From Schistocerca nitens (taxonomy: Eukaryota; Arthropoda; Insecta; Orthoptera; Acrididae): DNA of 64,000 nucleotides. Under the pieces are notes generated by a model. That model was not told where the DNA came from, made no database searches, and saw only the letters and a list, made by a program, of their open reading frames with translations. The translations under genes were made by a program, and so were the position numbers. The DNA is taken from positions 248,805,076 to 248,869,075 of the forward strand of contig NC_064618.1 in assembly GCF_023898315.1 (NCBI RefSeq), in the 5' to 3' direction. The number at the start of each line of letters is the position of its first letter. Within the stretch, counting starts at the first letter, position 1. This document shows positions 34,044-44,467 of the stretch, piece after piece.

Positions 34044-34109
34044 TCCACATCCTGGAGGACCTCCTCACTACGGATCAATTGGAATGAAAGTAAATCTAAT
34101 CTAATCTAA
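34044..34109. mobile_element. 66-bp retroposon-like insertion in integrase
   Basis: Removing these bases rejoins the integrase frame between Ser (TCG) and the following Asp codon without loss. On the + strand the insert reads TCCACATCCTGGAGGACC, then CACTACGGATCAATTGGAAT, and ends in repeats of TAATC/AATCT. It looks like the extreme 3' end of a non-LTR element with a pentanucleotide tail. No clear target duplication is seen. Confidence 0.75.
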
Positions 34110-34493
34110 CCGATAACGGAATCGCCTCTGCCCATTTGGTGAAGCGGTCCACTGCAGTGAGGAGATAACGGTATCCTTCCGACGGCAAAAGCGGTCCCAC
34201 GATGTCCAGGTGCACATGTGTGAAACGTTGTGTGGTAAGTGGGAAGTTTCCTACCGCTTTGTGCACGTGTCGTCCCACCTTGGACCTCTGACAGTCCAGG
34301 CACGTTTTTGCCCAATTACAGCAGTCTCTATTTATACCGGGCCACGCGAATCTGTCTGTCATTAGTTTGACGCTGGCGTTTATTCCCGGATGAGCCAGTT
34401 CATGGATGCTATCAAATAATTGTCGTCGAAATCTCTCAGATACGGTTTTCCTTGCGATACGTCACACCAAACTCGGAAGTGTTCACCCGCACG

Positions 34494-36340
34494 TTATATT
34501 TGTTGCAAGCGTAACCCGGACGTACTATCACGAGAGAATTTAGCAAGTTGCTGGTCTGTTTCCTGTGCTGTAGCTATTTCCTTGTAGTCAATAGTCTGAG
34601 AGATTGTTTCCAACCTAGACAGGACATCTGAAACGACGTCCTCACCTCCTTTTATGTGCTGTAGGTCTGTCGTAAACTGGGCGATAAACTCGAGTTGTCT
34701 AAGTTGTCGTGGTGAGCAACCATCCTTGTTCTTACTGATGGCCAAGGTAATTGGCTTGTGGTCTGTGAAAACAGTGAATGGTTTGCCTTCTACTTGCGGT
34801 CGGAAATGTCTGATGGCTTCATAAATTACCAGTTGCTCCCTATCATAGGCACTCCATTTTACTTGTGATGATGTAAGCTTGCGGGAGAAGAAACTTAGGG
34901 GCTGCCAATTGTTTTCCACCTTCTGGTGTAGAGCTGCACCTATAGCCTGCTGGCTCGCATCCACAACAATTGCCAGCCGAGCTTGAGGAACCGGATGTGC
35001 CAACATTATTGCCTGACGTAGACAGGTTTTGATCTTGTCGAATGCCATCTGCATCTCTGATGTCCACTGTAAAGGTCGTTTGCCTACTGCATCCTTGCCG
35101 GCTAGTGCTGACGTAAAAGGTGCTTGAATGGCCGCCGCATTAGGCAGATGTTGTCTGTAGAAGTTAACTGCTCCAAGAAACCGGTGTAGTTGGCGATAGT
35201 CGAAGGGGCGAGTCATCTCTTTGATAAGGTCGAGTTCGTCTTGCAGTGGGCTGATACCAGCTGCTGCCTCTGAGTAGCCCAAGAATGGCACCGGACGTCG
35301 TCGAAGTAAACACTTTGATTCATTGACCGAAATGCCATATGCCTCAATACGTTGGTAAACAGTCCTTAGATGTAGTTCGTGCAATTCCTCACACAACGAA
35401 AAAACCAAGATGTCGTCGAGGTACGCGAAGCAATATGGTAAACCTTTGAGGACTTCGTCAATGAAACGCTGCCAAGTTTGTGCCGCATTTTTTAACCCGA
35501 ACGGCATACAGAGGTATTCGAATAAACCGAATGGTGTCGTGACAGCCGTCTTCGGTATATCAGCAGGTGCGACCGGTATCTGGTGATGCGCTTTTTTGCA
35601 ATCAATGGCACTAAAAATGGTCGTGCCTGCAAGTGCGTGCGTAAAATCCCTGATATGTGGTATCGGATAACGATCGGGGATGGTACGAGTATTTAGTGCC
35701 CTGTAATCTCCGCATGGTCTCCAAGTCCCGTATTTATTCTTTACGAGGTGAAGTGGCGATGACCACGGACTGTCGGATCTATGGACGATTCCCGAGAGTA
35801 TTAATTCTTCGAACTATGCCTTCGCTGCAGCAAAACGATCCGGAGCTAACCGGCGTGGGCGTTGAGACACTGGTTGACCGGGTGTAGTCATGATGTGATG
35901 TACCGTATTGTGCTTTATTGTCTGCCCACCAGACATGTATTCGCAATTTGCTACTTGCCTGCAATCAGATGTGGACATAGGGCTTCGTCCTAGGGTGCCT
36001 CTGATGCACTGTGTCCTCTGTCGAATACTCACTGAGCTAATAGATACCTCAAGTGCATAGTGAAACAAGAAATCTGCACCCAATATTGCGTCCGACACAT
36101 CGGCAATTACGAAAGTCCATCGTAAACTTTCATGGAACCCGAGGTCTACGTCTATCCGACGTTTTCCATAAGTCGCTATCGACGTCTGGTTTGCTGCTGT
36201 GAGTTTCGACTGAAATGGAGGGAGCTTCACATCACAATTTCTAACAGGCAATGCACTAACGTCCGAAACCTGAGTCGACTACATAAGCACGGCCGGACTT
36301 AACGTCTGTAACAAACAGCCGATGGGACAGTGAAGGTATA
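34494..36340 (-). pseudogene. Gypsy protease-reverse transcriptase-RNase H
   Basis: Protease: 'HRLFVTDVKSGRAYVVDSG' (DSG in place of DTG) is followed by a 1-base frameshift near 36277, after which 'DVSALPVRNCDVKLPPFQ' and 'ILGADFLFHYALEV' complete the fold. Linker: 'QPVSQRPRRLAPDRFAAAKA'. RT: 'SPWSSPLHLVKNKYG', 'WRPCGDYRALNTRT', 'DRYPIPHIRDF', 'FSAIDCKKAHHQIPVA' (motif A Asp), 'TPFGLFEYLCMPFGLKNAAQ', 'YLDDILVF' (catalytic). RNase H: 'IVVDASQQAIGAALHQ', 'REQLVIYEAIRHFR', 'FTVFTDHKPI', 'DVVSDVLSRLET'. The frame is open for 337 codons from 35507 to 34494. The protease-RT part has several lesions, and a stop follows 'SGLRLQQI'. Confidence 0.9.
35353..35538 (-). repeat. RT segment, original copy of the 186-bp duplication
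   Basis: Codes for the RT from 'TPFGLFEYL' through the catalytic 'YLDDILVF' to 'LHLRTVY' in its proper place. It is duplicated at 36505-36690 with about three differences. Confidence 0.93.
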
Positions 36341-36428
36341 GAAGAACGGTTACTCGCCCGTAGCTGCCCCTCGTCGATCTCACCTCGTAACAGTAGGCGC
36401 TGGTGCTCGAACTCGCGACCGACGGCGC

Positions 36429-37455
36429 CTAACTCCGGCCGCTGTCGCCATTTGGGTGATTGCAGGGTGATGTGCAGCGCGTCGCCTCGCTTCCGAATCG
36501 TCGATGGTAAACAGTCCTTAGATGTAGTTCGTGCAATTCCTCAGACAACGAAAAAACCAAGATGTCGTCGAGGTACGCGAAGCAATACGGTAAACCTTTG
36601 AGAACTTCGTCAATGAAACGCTGCCAAGTTTGTGCCGCATTTTTTAACCCGAACGGCATACAGAGGTATTCGAATAAACCGAATGGTGTCTTAGACACAA
36701 TGTCATCTTCCTTGCTCTTCTTGTTTGTGCCTGTCTTGCCTCCGAGCAACGTCGATATCTGCTGCTTCAATCCGTCAACTTGTTTTCGTAGGTCATCCAG
36801 TTGTTGACAAACGTCCGGCTGTTGGCGTCGTTGTATCGCCGCCGTTTCCTGTGAGTCTGTACTGTTGTGTCCGAACACCACCGTCGACGTATGCGCTGCG
36901 TCTAACGAGGTGTAGACCTTGTCGGCTAATGAGATCAACGACGTGATATCTTGTGCGTCTGAGAGCGCCACAGCCGTTCTGGCAACTGCACACGCCATAC
37001 ATGTTGCAGTGTCGTATCTGGCAACTCGGTGTCGTTGACTAAACTTCGCAGGTGCCGCCAAAATTCCGAAGGTGACTTATCTCCTTTCTTTTCACCGTGC
37101 AATACTTGCTGGATACGTTGTTCCACTTTTGCGTGGCGGGCGGCTGAAGTATTATATCTGCGCTGATCGTTGCTGTTTTATTGTCAAGCGCACTAACGGC
37201 GATCATAAATTTTGTCTCTTCGTTTACAATGCCATGATGCTGGAAAGTCAGATCAAGCATTGCAAGCTACAGTTCATGTTTATCAGGTATGAACTGCGGT
37301 GGGCGTAATTTCATCTTGCTACTGTTCTCTGTAGAAAGGCCGTTTCTTGATGGCGCAGAAAAATTCAACACAGCGTTTTCTTGTTCTTCAATGTCGTAAT
37401 TCCTCAATGTTCTGTAGCAAAATGTCACGCCGATCCGTAACACTCTGTGTGCCAC
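36429..37455 (-). pseudogene. Gypsy gag with inserted RT piece
   Basis: Gag forms the particle. N-terminal 'RPPQFIPDKHEL' then, after a stop, 'FQHHGIVNEETKFMIAVSAL' and 'ADIILQPPATQKWNN' (37300-37120), the usual start of this Gag class. It continues in shifted frames 'HGEKKGDKSPSEFWRHLRSL' and 'DITSLISLADKVYTSLDA'. The frame open from 37061 to 36429 runs into 'KEDDIVSK', then without a stop into 62 codons of RT ('TPFGLFEYL' to 'LHLRTVY'), and out into 'HRRFGSEATRCTSPCNHPNG', the second half of a Gag zinc-binding motif whose first Cys is gone. Frameshifts elsewhere show that it is a pseudogene. Confidence 0.85.
36505..36690 (-). repeat. RT segment duplicated into gag
   Basis: Second copy of 35353-35538, same orientation, same length (186 bp = 62 codons), placed in frame inside gag just before the zinc-binding motif. 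Confidence 0.93.
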
Positions 37456-37527
37456 GCGGACTCGCTGATCTCCTGGTAGACGAAATGGAACTGGGCTGCA
37501 TTTGTTCGTTTACAACGAAATTCATCA

Positions 37528-37541
37528 CGTCGGGGTCACCA
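37528..37541 (-). other. Probable tRNA primer-binding site
   Basis: TGGTGACCCCGACG on the - strand lies three bases inside the 5' LTR, where the minus-strand primer tRNA should bind. The TGG start pairs with a tRNA CCA end. The tRNA identity was not determined. Confidence 0.6.
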
Positions 37542-37544
37542 CCG

Positions 37545-37765
37545 TAGCCACTTACTACTTATTTCAATCTTCAGAAAGACTCACGAAGTAGTTAGGCTAT
37601 AATATTTTTTTATTGCAACAAAAATGTCATATTAACAATGAATCAATAACAACAGAACTATTATATATAATCAAAGAATAAACAATCTATCCCTTGTGCG
37701 CGCCGCCACAGAATAATGCTATCCTTCACTGTGCGTCTACGGATGTTCTGCTGGCGACTCCCACA
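37545..37765 (-). repeat. 5' LTR of the Gypsy element
   Basis: Partner of 32941-33162. On the - strand it starts TGTGGGAGTCGCCAGCAG and ends GTAGTAAGTGGCTA. It should contain the element's promoter. Confidence 0.92.
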
Positions 37766-38109
37766 GACTGTATAAGCGTTAACAAATTACTAAAAACACG
37801 GCAGAAGAAAAGTGCAAAGCTATTCTACTTGTATTGTTTCTTAAGCTGGGTTTACACTAGCAAGTCGCTTGCAGAAGTTATTGCTGCAAGTTATTGCTAG
37901 CCTCTTGCAGCTGTGTTTACACAGCAGCACAAGAATTAAGCAAGATTCTTCCACAAATTCTTTGGCAAGCAACTTGCGTCAACAACTTGCTGATACTGTT
38001 TACATATGCTTTCAGTACCACTACGAGTGTGAGCCGAAGTGTAAAATGACAAGTAGGCTGGTGAGATATGCTGCAGCTCTTGTAATTGTAATGTAAAACG
38101 TGAAAAAGA

Positions 38110-38350
38110 AAAAGAGAAGTATTTGGGTTAGAGAGTAGATAATGAGAACATCGCAAATTGGTGCCTTTTGCAAGAACTTAGTATCGAGAGCATGGATACT
38201 TTTGAAAACTTTTGCAGAATGTCCTCAAATAATCTGGAATATTTGTTGATGCCCATATCAAAACGAGACACAAACTTCGGTACTGCTATTTCAGCAAAAG
38301 AACATTTGGTAGTCACTCTATGATTTATAGCTACCGGTGAGCTACGAATA
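38110..38350 (+). pseudogene. Harbinger transposase N-terminal fragment
   Basis: The + strand reads 'LLQELSIESMDTFENFCRMS' then 'SNNLEYLLMPISKRDTNFG', 'AISAKEHLVVTL', a stop, and 'FIATGE'. This is the well-known segment before the catalytic core of Harbinger transposases ('FRMS...FEYLL', 'I...E.LA.TLRFLATGES'). The catalytic DDE core that should follow is deleted. Confidence 0.78.
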
Positions 38351-38780
38351 AAATAGGCATTTCATTTATGTGAAACATACAACCAAAAAAAGTTTGAATT
38401 TTGAAATCTTTTCTCTGTAGGAGACTCATACAAGTCCCTAATGTACTTGTTTCATATTCCCGTCAGCACGATTTCTCTGATCGTACCCGATGTATGTAGA
38501 GCCATTTTTAACGTCTTGAAAAGGGAAAATTATTTGAAGGTATGTGAAAACACAATGAAATTAAATTTGTATTGAAATAAACTGCATTTTACAGAATGAT
38601 GTGCTTATAAAAATGTTTTTTTTCTTCTAATGCTCATAAAATGGAAAGTGACAAGCTAAGTAAATAGAACATGTAATAATTACACATCGTCTTTTTCTAG
38701 ACTCCTAAAACAACAAGCGAGTGGATGCAGGTGGCAAAGGGGTTGTGTCTTCAAGTTATGCTACTTTCTATGTACTTCTT

Positions 38781-38972
38781 TTATAGACGTGTCGAAATCG
38801 ACGAGATTTCATTTAATGCGCTCATCTTCTTCACTATATCCTTAAAGTCTCGGTTATGCACGTTCCGTATTTCGGGGTAGCTCTCCACGGCTTCAATAAA
38901 ATGTTCTGTATCCTGCTTCATCCAGCCCTGTTTCTTCCCCATTTCTGAAATTTGTTTGTAAGATGGTTGCAT
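38781..38972 (-). pseudogene. MADF-like DNA-binding protein fragment of Harbinger
   Basis: A 63-codon frame reads 'DTEHFIEAVESYPEIRNVHN' followed by 'RDFKDIVKKMSALNEIS'. The 'FIEAV..YP.IRN....DFKD' pattern matches the start of a MADF/Myb-like domain. PIF/Harbinger elements carry a second gene of this type, needed together with the transposase. Here it is convergent to the transposase fragment. It stops before the domain ends, so it is a remnant. Confidence 0.62.
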
Positions 38973-39272
38973 AAAATTAAGTCACCACATTAAGTAAAAT
39001 GTTAAATATGAGTGTTATGCAGGCGACATGCTTACTATAACTTGCGCTTCCTACTTGCAGGAAATAGAAATAAATCCTAAAAGCTGCAAGTTACTTGCAG
39101 ATACTTCTTGGGTGGTGTTTACACTCGAAGCGGAAAACGTGTGCAAGTCACTTCCGCAATAAATTGCTACGGTCGCAAGTCGTCTTGGCGATATGTTTAC
39201 ACTCGCAAATCGCGCGGAAAGTTCCTCCGCGGATGTAAATTGCTGCAGTAACTTGCTAGTGTAAACCGAGCA

Positions 39273-39465
39273 TTAGCAGCAATCTATGTACTGATATTCC
39301 ATTGACCACGGTTCGATATGTTTCGATATGTTTGATTTATTATTTCGATTATTTCCTGTCGAAGAAATTGTTTTTCAAGGATATGTTTATAGTTTACGTT
39401 CTTCTGACCAAAGATTGTGTAACTGTGGTTGAAAGTTTTGTTTATATTTGTAATATTGTTTGAAA
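39273..39465 (+). promoter_or_regulatory. Putative ERGIC3 promoter/5' UTR region
   Basis: 193 bp between a Harbinger end and the ERGIC3 start codon. It holds a short tandem duplication TTCGATATGT at about 39312-39332 and no clear TATA box. The role is inferred from position only. Confidence 0.4.
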
Positions 39466-39562
39466 ATGAGCTCGGCTGATATAGTTAGTACGTTACGAAA
39501 ATTCGATGCATACCCCAAAACTTTGGATGATTTTAGGATCAAAACATTTGGAGGCGCAACAG
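39466..39562 (+). CDS. ERGIC3: ERGIC3, coding exon 1
   Basis: ERGIC3 (Erv46 family) cycles between ER and Golgi in COPII/COPI vesicles and, with ERGIC2/Erv41, acts in cargo sorting. Exon 1 starts ATGAGC and encodes the cytosolic N-terminus: 'STLRKFDAYPKTLDDF' and 'RIKTFGG', which is nearly invariant in animals. The donor is ACAG|GTACTG at 39562/39563, phase 1, and joins exactly to exon 2. The start is chosen because the family begins only a few residues before 'LRKFDAYPKT'. 32 complete codons plus one base. The sequence is free of lesions. Confidence 0.92.
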
Positions 39563-42299
39563 GTACTGCATCATTCCGCCACCGCGTTTGACGTTAGCTA
39601 CAGGCATTACGCGTGTAATTTAATAGGAAATCCCTTGATTGCTGCACAAGGATAGCATAATATAAATCCTTTTTATTGTTAATGTATAACAGCCGAGAAG
39701 GCAGTTGACATCTGCAGGCAACATACAAATAAGAAAATTCTAAAGCCGGGTGAGCGTCCGTGACATGCTATGAACCGTTAAGTATGTCTGTAAATTACCA
39801 TCATTCGTAATTAATAGCAGTGAAACTACCGATCGCCCAAATAAACGTATTTCACTTATACGAGTGTGTTACGGAGTTTAACGATCGTATTTGATGGATA
39901 ATCACCGTAACTATGATACATGCCATCGTACCAGAAGATAACAAGGTGAGATGCTGAATACCCCTCTCCCTTTTTATCTTCGACTGAACTTGCCGATACC
40001 AGAACTTGACCTTGACCCTTAATGTAGGATTATGCGTCGTTGACATATTACATGCGCGAAAACCAAGAGGTCAGAACACTGACAATATTCCTTTATATAT
40101 CTACAATTTTTTGGTATATAGAGTGTGGTGTAAGACTAATTTGTGTTGTACCCTAAGATACAGATTAAATTACACCATAACAATTTGATTGAGAGTTTGC
40201 GAACACTGAAAATGTGAATGCGTTGTCTTAATTGTGTTTACATACTGATCTACAGAGTAAACGGAAGTCTGGGTTAGATCCAAAGTTAAATAGTAGTGAG
40301 TTGAGGAGGTAGTTTCTAAGATTTTACTTGATCTGACTATTCTATGTCATTGGGGCAATGGGTTTGGACAAAACTGCAGTTTATCCAATTTGCTACTCTT
40401 CACAACAAATACTTGTGATTAAAACTTTATCATTAGTCTGTTTTTGCAATTGCTATGGTGATTTAATGATGTGTAATGCTTCGTCCTGCTGCAGCAGTGT
40501 TTCATGTGGTTTAGGATGTCATTTGGCATGAATCTGAACCTTAAATCTTTTAATTATATGAGAAGGAAATCCGCATAGTTTAAAATTATAGTCACTTGTT
40601 TACACTTGCTGTACGGGATGTGCACTTATCAAGACAGATTACAAATTTAATAGCTGTTTACTGTTGAGAAAATACACACTTAGGTTAGAGTTATTGTAAA
40701 CTTACTTCACATACATGTACATTATTTAGAATTGTTTCTCATTTAAAACTCATGCCTTCAATATGCTTTATTACAAACAGTATCACATATTCTTTGTGTG
40801 TGTTTTGCTGCAGAGTGCGGAAATACCTCGGTACAAATATTAAAACACAACTAAACCTACAGTAACTGTAGTTACTTGCTGAATTGTATAGGCTTCTTAT
40901 AGTGAAGTTGTAAACAGGGATTAAAGTACCTTGCTAAGTAAGAGACACCAGAAATGTCTTCTCTTCCTAAGACAATAGGGAAAAAAAAATACACTAAGGT
41001 GATAATAGATGTGGGATACCTCCGTTTGCTCGGTGTAGTGCAGCAACTTGACATGGCATAGACTCAGCAACTCATTTGGAGTCTCCTGCAGAAATCTTTA
41101 AAGAGAAATTTCTATTGTGTAAGCTGTATGGAGACTGGAATTTTTAAGATCCTACGTTAAAATCGTAACAAATTTATGAAGTAGCTATAGTAACTAAACG
41201 AGCTTGCCATGGCCTCTGAATGATATGGGAAGCAATTCCTGCTTTGTAACTCAATAATATCTTCTTCCATAAATTATACATGATTGATGGAATAATTTCT
41301 TTCAATTGGCACGGCAGATTTCCTTCCCCAGTCTGATCTTGGCTTTTGTCTTCATCAGTGGTGTGTAAAATGCTAATTTTCCTTCTGTCTTTCCTTCAGA
41401 ATGCCTCCCTGGAGCAGCACCATCACATCTTACCCTTGTCTTCTGTTGGGAAACTAAATCTTGCCCTCCCACATCAGTCCTTTTCCAACAAAATCATCAC
41501 TCATTGTGCAGTAGTCCTTCAATCACAGAATGACCTGTAGCTTGTAATTAATGAATCAGTTTTTGGTGGTGTTTATAGTTAATTCAGTACAATATTCACG
41601 AACTCGCACCAACATTGAAATAAAATACTTTGACCAAATTTGGCTGTACATTTAGCACTTACAGATGCTGTGGAACTACTCATATCTGTGCCACAAATCC
41701 AATGACAACCAGTTTTCCTATTTGTAAGTTTCTAAGTGGCTAACATAATTTGGCAGTTTCTTTAATTTCCATTTGGAATGGCCATTATTAAAACAAAATG
41801 ATAGTTGTTGCAGCAAGATCTTTTCATGAAATTCTAATTATCAACTTTCTCCTCTGAATGCGAAAAAATTTAGTGACTCTCATCTACGTAGGATAAAAGA
41901 CCATAATGTTAATAATAAAAGAGAGATCACATCTCACAGGGAAAGATTTAGGTTTCATTTTTCCCATGTGCTAATGTATTTGAGATTGAATGGTCAAGAA
42001 ATAGTCTGAAAGCAGTTCTATGAATCCTCTGCCAAGCACTTAAATGTGAATTGCAGAGAATCATGTAGGAAAGATCACAAAATATTTTCTTCAAACTATT
42101 GATTCCAATAAAATTTTGTTTCTGTTTACATACATGCAATAACTTTGAAACAAAAATTAGAAAACAGTTTACAAGACCAGCTAGGCACCGTTGAAAATTT
42201 GTTAGTTGTGGTGCAGTCAAAACTACAGCACAAAAAGAATAATACTATATTGAAACCGGAATACATAGTGCTGAGTTATAAGTTGGAGAAATAGAAAAT

Positions 42300-44467
42300 A
42301 TTAGAGAGAAGATTTATGAGGAGAATTTTAGGTGTAATAAGCAGCACAGAATACTGGAAGTTAAGAAGCATTCCTATTCCAATGAACATATGTGCTGACG
42401 TGGCTGAATATTACCAAACAATGTGTTTAGTAAGTCATGGTTGCAAAGTACTGACATGGATTATTGGTGGAAGAATGGCAAAACTAGCAGAAATTGACCT
42501 CAGGTAAGATCAGTTTGGATTCCAGAGAAATTTAGGAACATGAAAGGCTATTCTGCCTCTATGTCTTATCGTAGAAGATTGACTGAAAAAAAGGCAAGCC
42601 AACGCTTATGACATTTGTAGATTTAAATAAAGCTGTGGACAGTGTTGGCTGGAATACACTCTTTATATCCATGAAGGTGGCAGGAGTAAAATGCAGGGAG
42701 CAAAAAGTTATCTTCTAGTTGTACAGGAGTAAGATTGTAGTTACAATAGTGTAAGGGCATGAAAGGAAGCAGCATTGAAAACGTTACTCAGTCTGTGCAT
42801 TGAACAACCAAGGAGAAATTTGGAATAGGAATTATAGTTCAGGGAAAAGAAAAAAAAACTTTATAAAGTTTACCAATGACATTGCAAGTCTGTTAGAGAT
42901 GGCAAAGGACTTTCAAGAACCGTTAAATGGAGTGGATATTGTCTTGGAAACATATGATGAAAATCAAAAAAAGTAAATCAAGGATAATGAAATATAGTCA
43001 AATTAAATCAGATGATGCTGATATTAGATTAGGAAATCAGAAACTAAAAGTGACAGTTGAGTTTCATTGTTTAAACAACAAAGTAACTGACGTTCGTTGA
43101 AGTAGAGAGGATATAAAATGTAGATTGGCAATAGCAATGAAAATCATTTCTGAAAAGAGGAATTTGTTAATGTTTAATAGAAATGTAATCATTAGGAAAT
43201 CATTTCTGAAGGTACAGGGTGACAATTATTGAACTATATGGAAAAAAAATGTTAATTAGTTACAAACTACGGTGTGCACACGCTTTATTCAACATGTAAA
43301 CATCACTACAGATATTCGGATTTAGGTTATGACATGTTTGATGTGCCTACCATTATTGACGATGACGTGGCACAGATGAGTAGTGAACTTCTGCACAACC
43401 TGCTGAAGTGTCGGAACATTGATGCCGTCGTAACCTCCTGAATGGCTGTTTTCAGCTCAGCAGTGGTTTTGGGGTTATTGCTGTACATCTTGTCTTTAAT
43501 ACAGCTCTGCAAAAAGGAGTCTCATGTGTTGATATCTGGAGAATATGGCGGCCAATCAAGGCCTGTGCGAGTGGACTCTGAGTACTCCAGTGCCAGAATG
43601 CAGTCCCCGAACTGCTCCTCCAGGACATGAAATACTATCCTGTTTCTATGTGGTTGAGCTCCATCTTTCATGAACTACATCTTGTCGAAATCAGGGTCAC
43701 TTTCGATAATGGGGATGAAATCATTTTCCAAAACTTTCACATACCGTTAGGTAGTCACTGTGCCATCAAGGAATATCACACCAATTATTCTTTGTCTGGA
43801 CATTGCTCACCACAAAGTCACCCATTGAGGGTGAAGATACTTCTTCATCACAAAATGCGGATTCTCAGTGCCTCAAATGCATCAATTTTGCTTATTGACG
43901 AACCCATCCAAATGAAAGTGGGCTTCGTCACTAAAGCAAACCATATACGTTTACTAATTCCCATCATGCCCTACAACCAACTGTGCAGTTTGAGCATCCT
44001 AACACAAACCATACAGAGGTTATGACAATTTTATTTCATATTGTTCAATAATTGTCACCCTGGGTTTGTATTGACTGTAGTATCTATCGTATGGAAGTGA
44101 AAAGTGAGAACAAAAATTTTTGAATGAGGTGCTAAAGAAGAATGTTGACAATTAGATGGATAGATCAAGTAACTAATGAGAAGGAACTGAACTGAACTGA
44201 GAAAAAAGGAAATACGGCACAACTTGACTAAAAGATAGGATCTGTTGATAGAACACATTGTGACACATCAAGGAATGATCAGTTTGGAAATGGAAGGAAG
44301 TGTGGGGCATAAAGATTGTAGGGGTAGACCAAGGCTTGAATACAGTGAGCAGGTTCAAATGGATGTAAGTTACAGTAGTTATGCAAATGTGAAGAGGCTT
44401 GTGTAGGATAGTCTTGTGTAGAGAACTGCAACAAACCAGTCTTCAAGACTGAAGACCACAACAATAA
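42300..44467 (+). pseudogene. LINE reverse-transcriptase pseudogene, split by mariner
   Basis: Frames on the + strand read 'DQFGFQRNLGT' near 42510, 'ILPLCLIVED' (RT motif before A), then near 43000 'SDDADIRLGNQKLKVTVEF' and 'SREDIKCRLAIAMK', 'FLKV' at 43213. After the inserted element it resumes at 44063 with 'VLTVVSIVWK'-type sequence and 'WIDQVTNEK', and ends near 44467 with CAGTCTTCAAGACTGAAGACC, a 3' end that I remember from abundant locust LINEs. The catalytic YADD is no longer legible. Long dead. The left edge is uncertain. Confidence 0.7.
43215..44062 (-). mobile_element. Degraded Tc1/mariner-superfamily element
   Basis: Inverted ends CAGGGTGACAATTATTGAAC on both sides. TA precedes the left end (43213-43214); the right TA is lost. 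On the - strand the C-terminus reads 'GLDWPPYSPDINT', 'SCIKDKMYSNNPKTTAELKT' and 'AIQEV', the same protein type as the intact element at 2519-4066. Its N-terminal and middle parts are reduced and full of stops. It interrupts the LINE pseudogene between 'FLKV' and its continuation. Confidence 0.85.

Larger units (their letters stand above)
33055..34440 (-). pseudogene. Gypsy integrase and C-terminal tail
   Basis: Integrase inserts the DNA copy into the chromosome. Read on the - strand: a zinc-binding part 'IHELAHPGINASVKLM' ... 'CLDCQRSKVGRHVH' (HHCC); the catalytic core with 'HVHLDIVGPLL' (first Asp), 'HVTTDQRRQFES' (second Asp) and 'NGMVECWHRT' (Glu); then the C-terminal part with 'YSGPYRLHSQDEHTMQIDLN' and a Pro/Glu-rich tail to 33055 that overlaps the 3' LTR. 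A 66-bp insertion (34044-34109) puts a stop after 'IPLS', and stops follow the catalytic Glu and 'SQMVSLK'. All three catalytic acids remain, but the protein is broken. Confidence 0.88.
32941..37765 (-). mobile_element. Ty3/Gypsy LTR retrotransposon with both LTRs
   Basis: About 4.8 kb, transcribed on the - strand. The LTRs are 222 and 221 bp and about 93-95% alike. GACT flanks occur at 32935-32938 and 37766-37769, a likely 4-5-bp target duplication whose left edge is blurred. Internal order on the - strand is gag, protease, RT, RNase H, integrase, the Gypsy order. There is no envelope gene. Frameshifts, stops, a 66-bp insertion and a duplicated RT segment show that it can no longer move by itself. 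Confidence 0.92.
37844..39272. mobile_element. PIF/Harbinger element, internally deleted
   Basis: Terminal inverted repeats: left AGCTGGGTTTACACTAGCAAG, right in reverse complement TGCTCGGTTTACACTAGCAAG. Both are flanked by TTA (37841-37843 and 39273-39275), the 3-bp target duplication typical of this superfamily. GTTTACAC motifs recur below both ends (for example 37909, 39117 and 39196). At 1429 bp it is too short for a full element. It keeps a transposase N-terminal fragment on the + strand and a MADF-like fragment on the - strand. Confidence 0.9.

Noticed and set aside
41948-42220. 90-codon frame on the - strand, possible LINE C-terminus
   Set aside because: Vague resemblance only; no motif in the right order.
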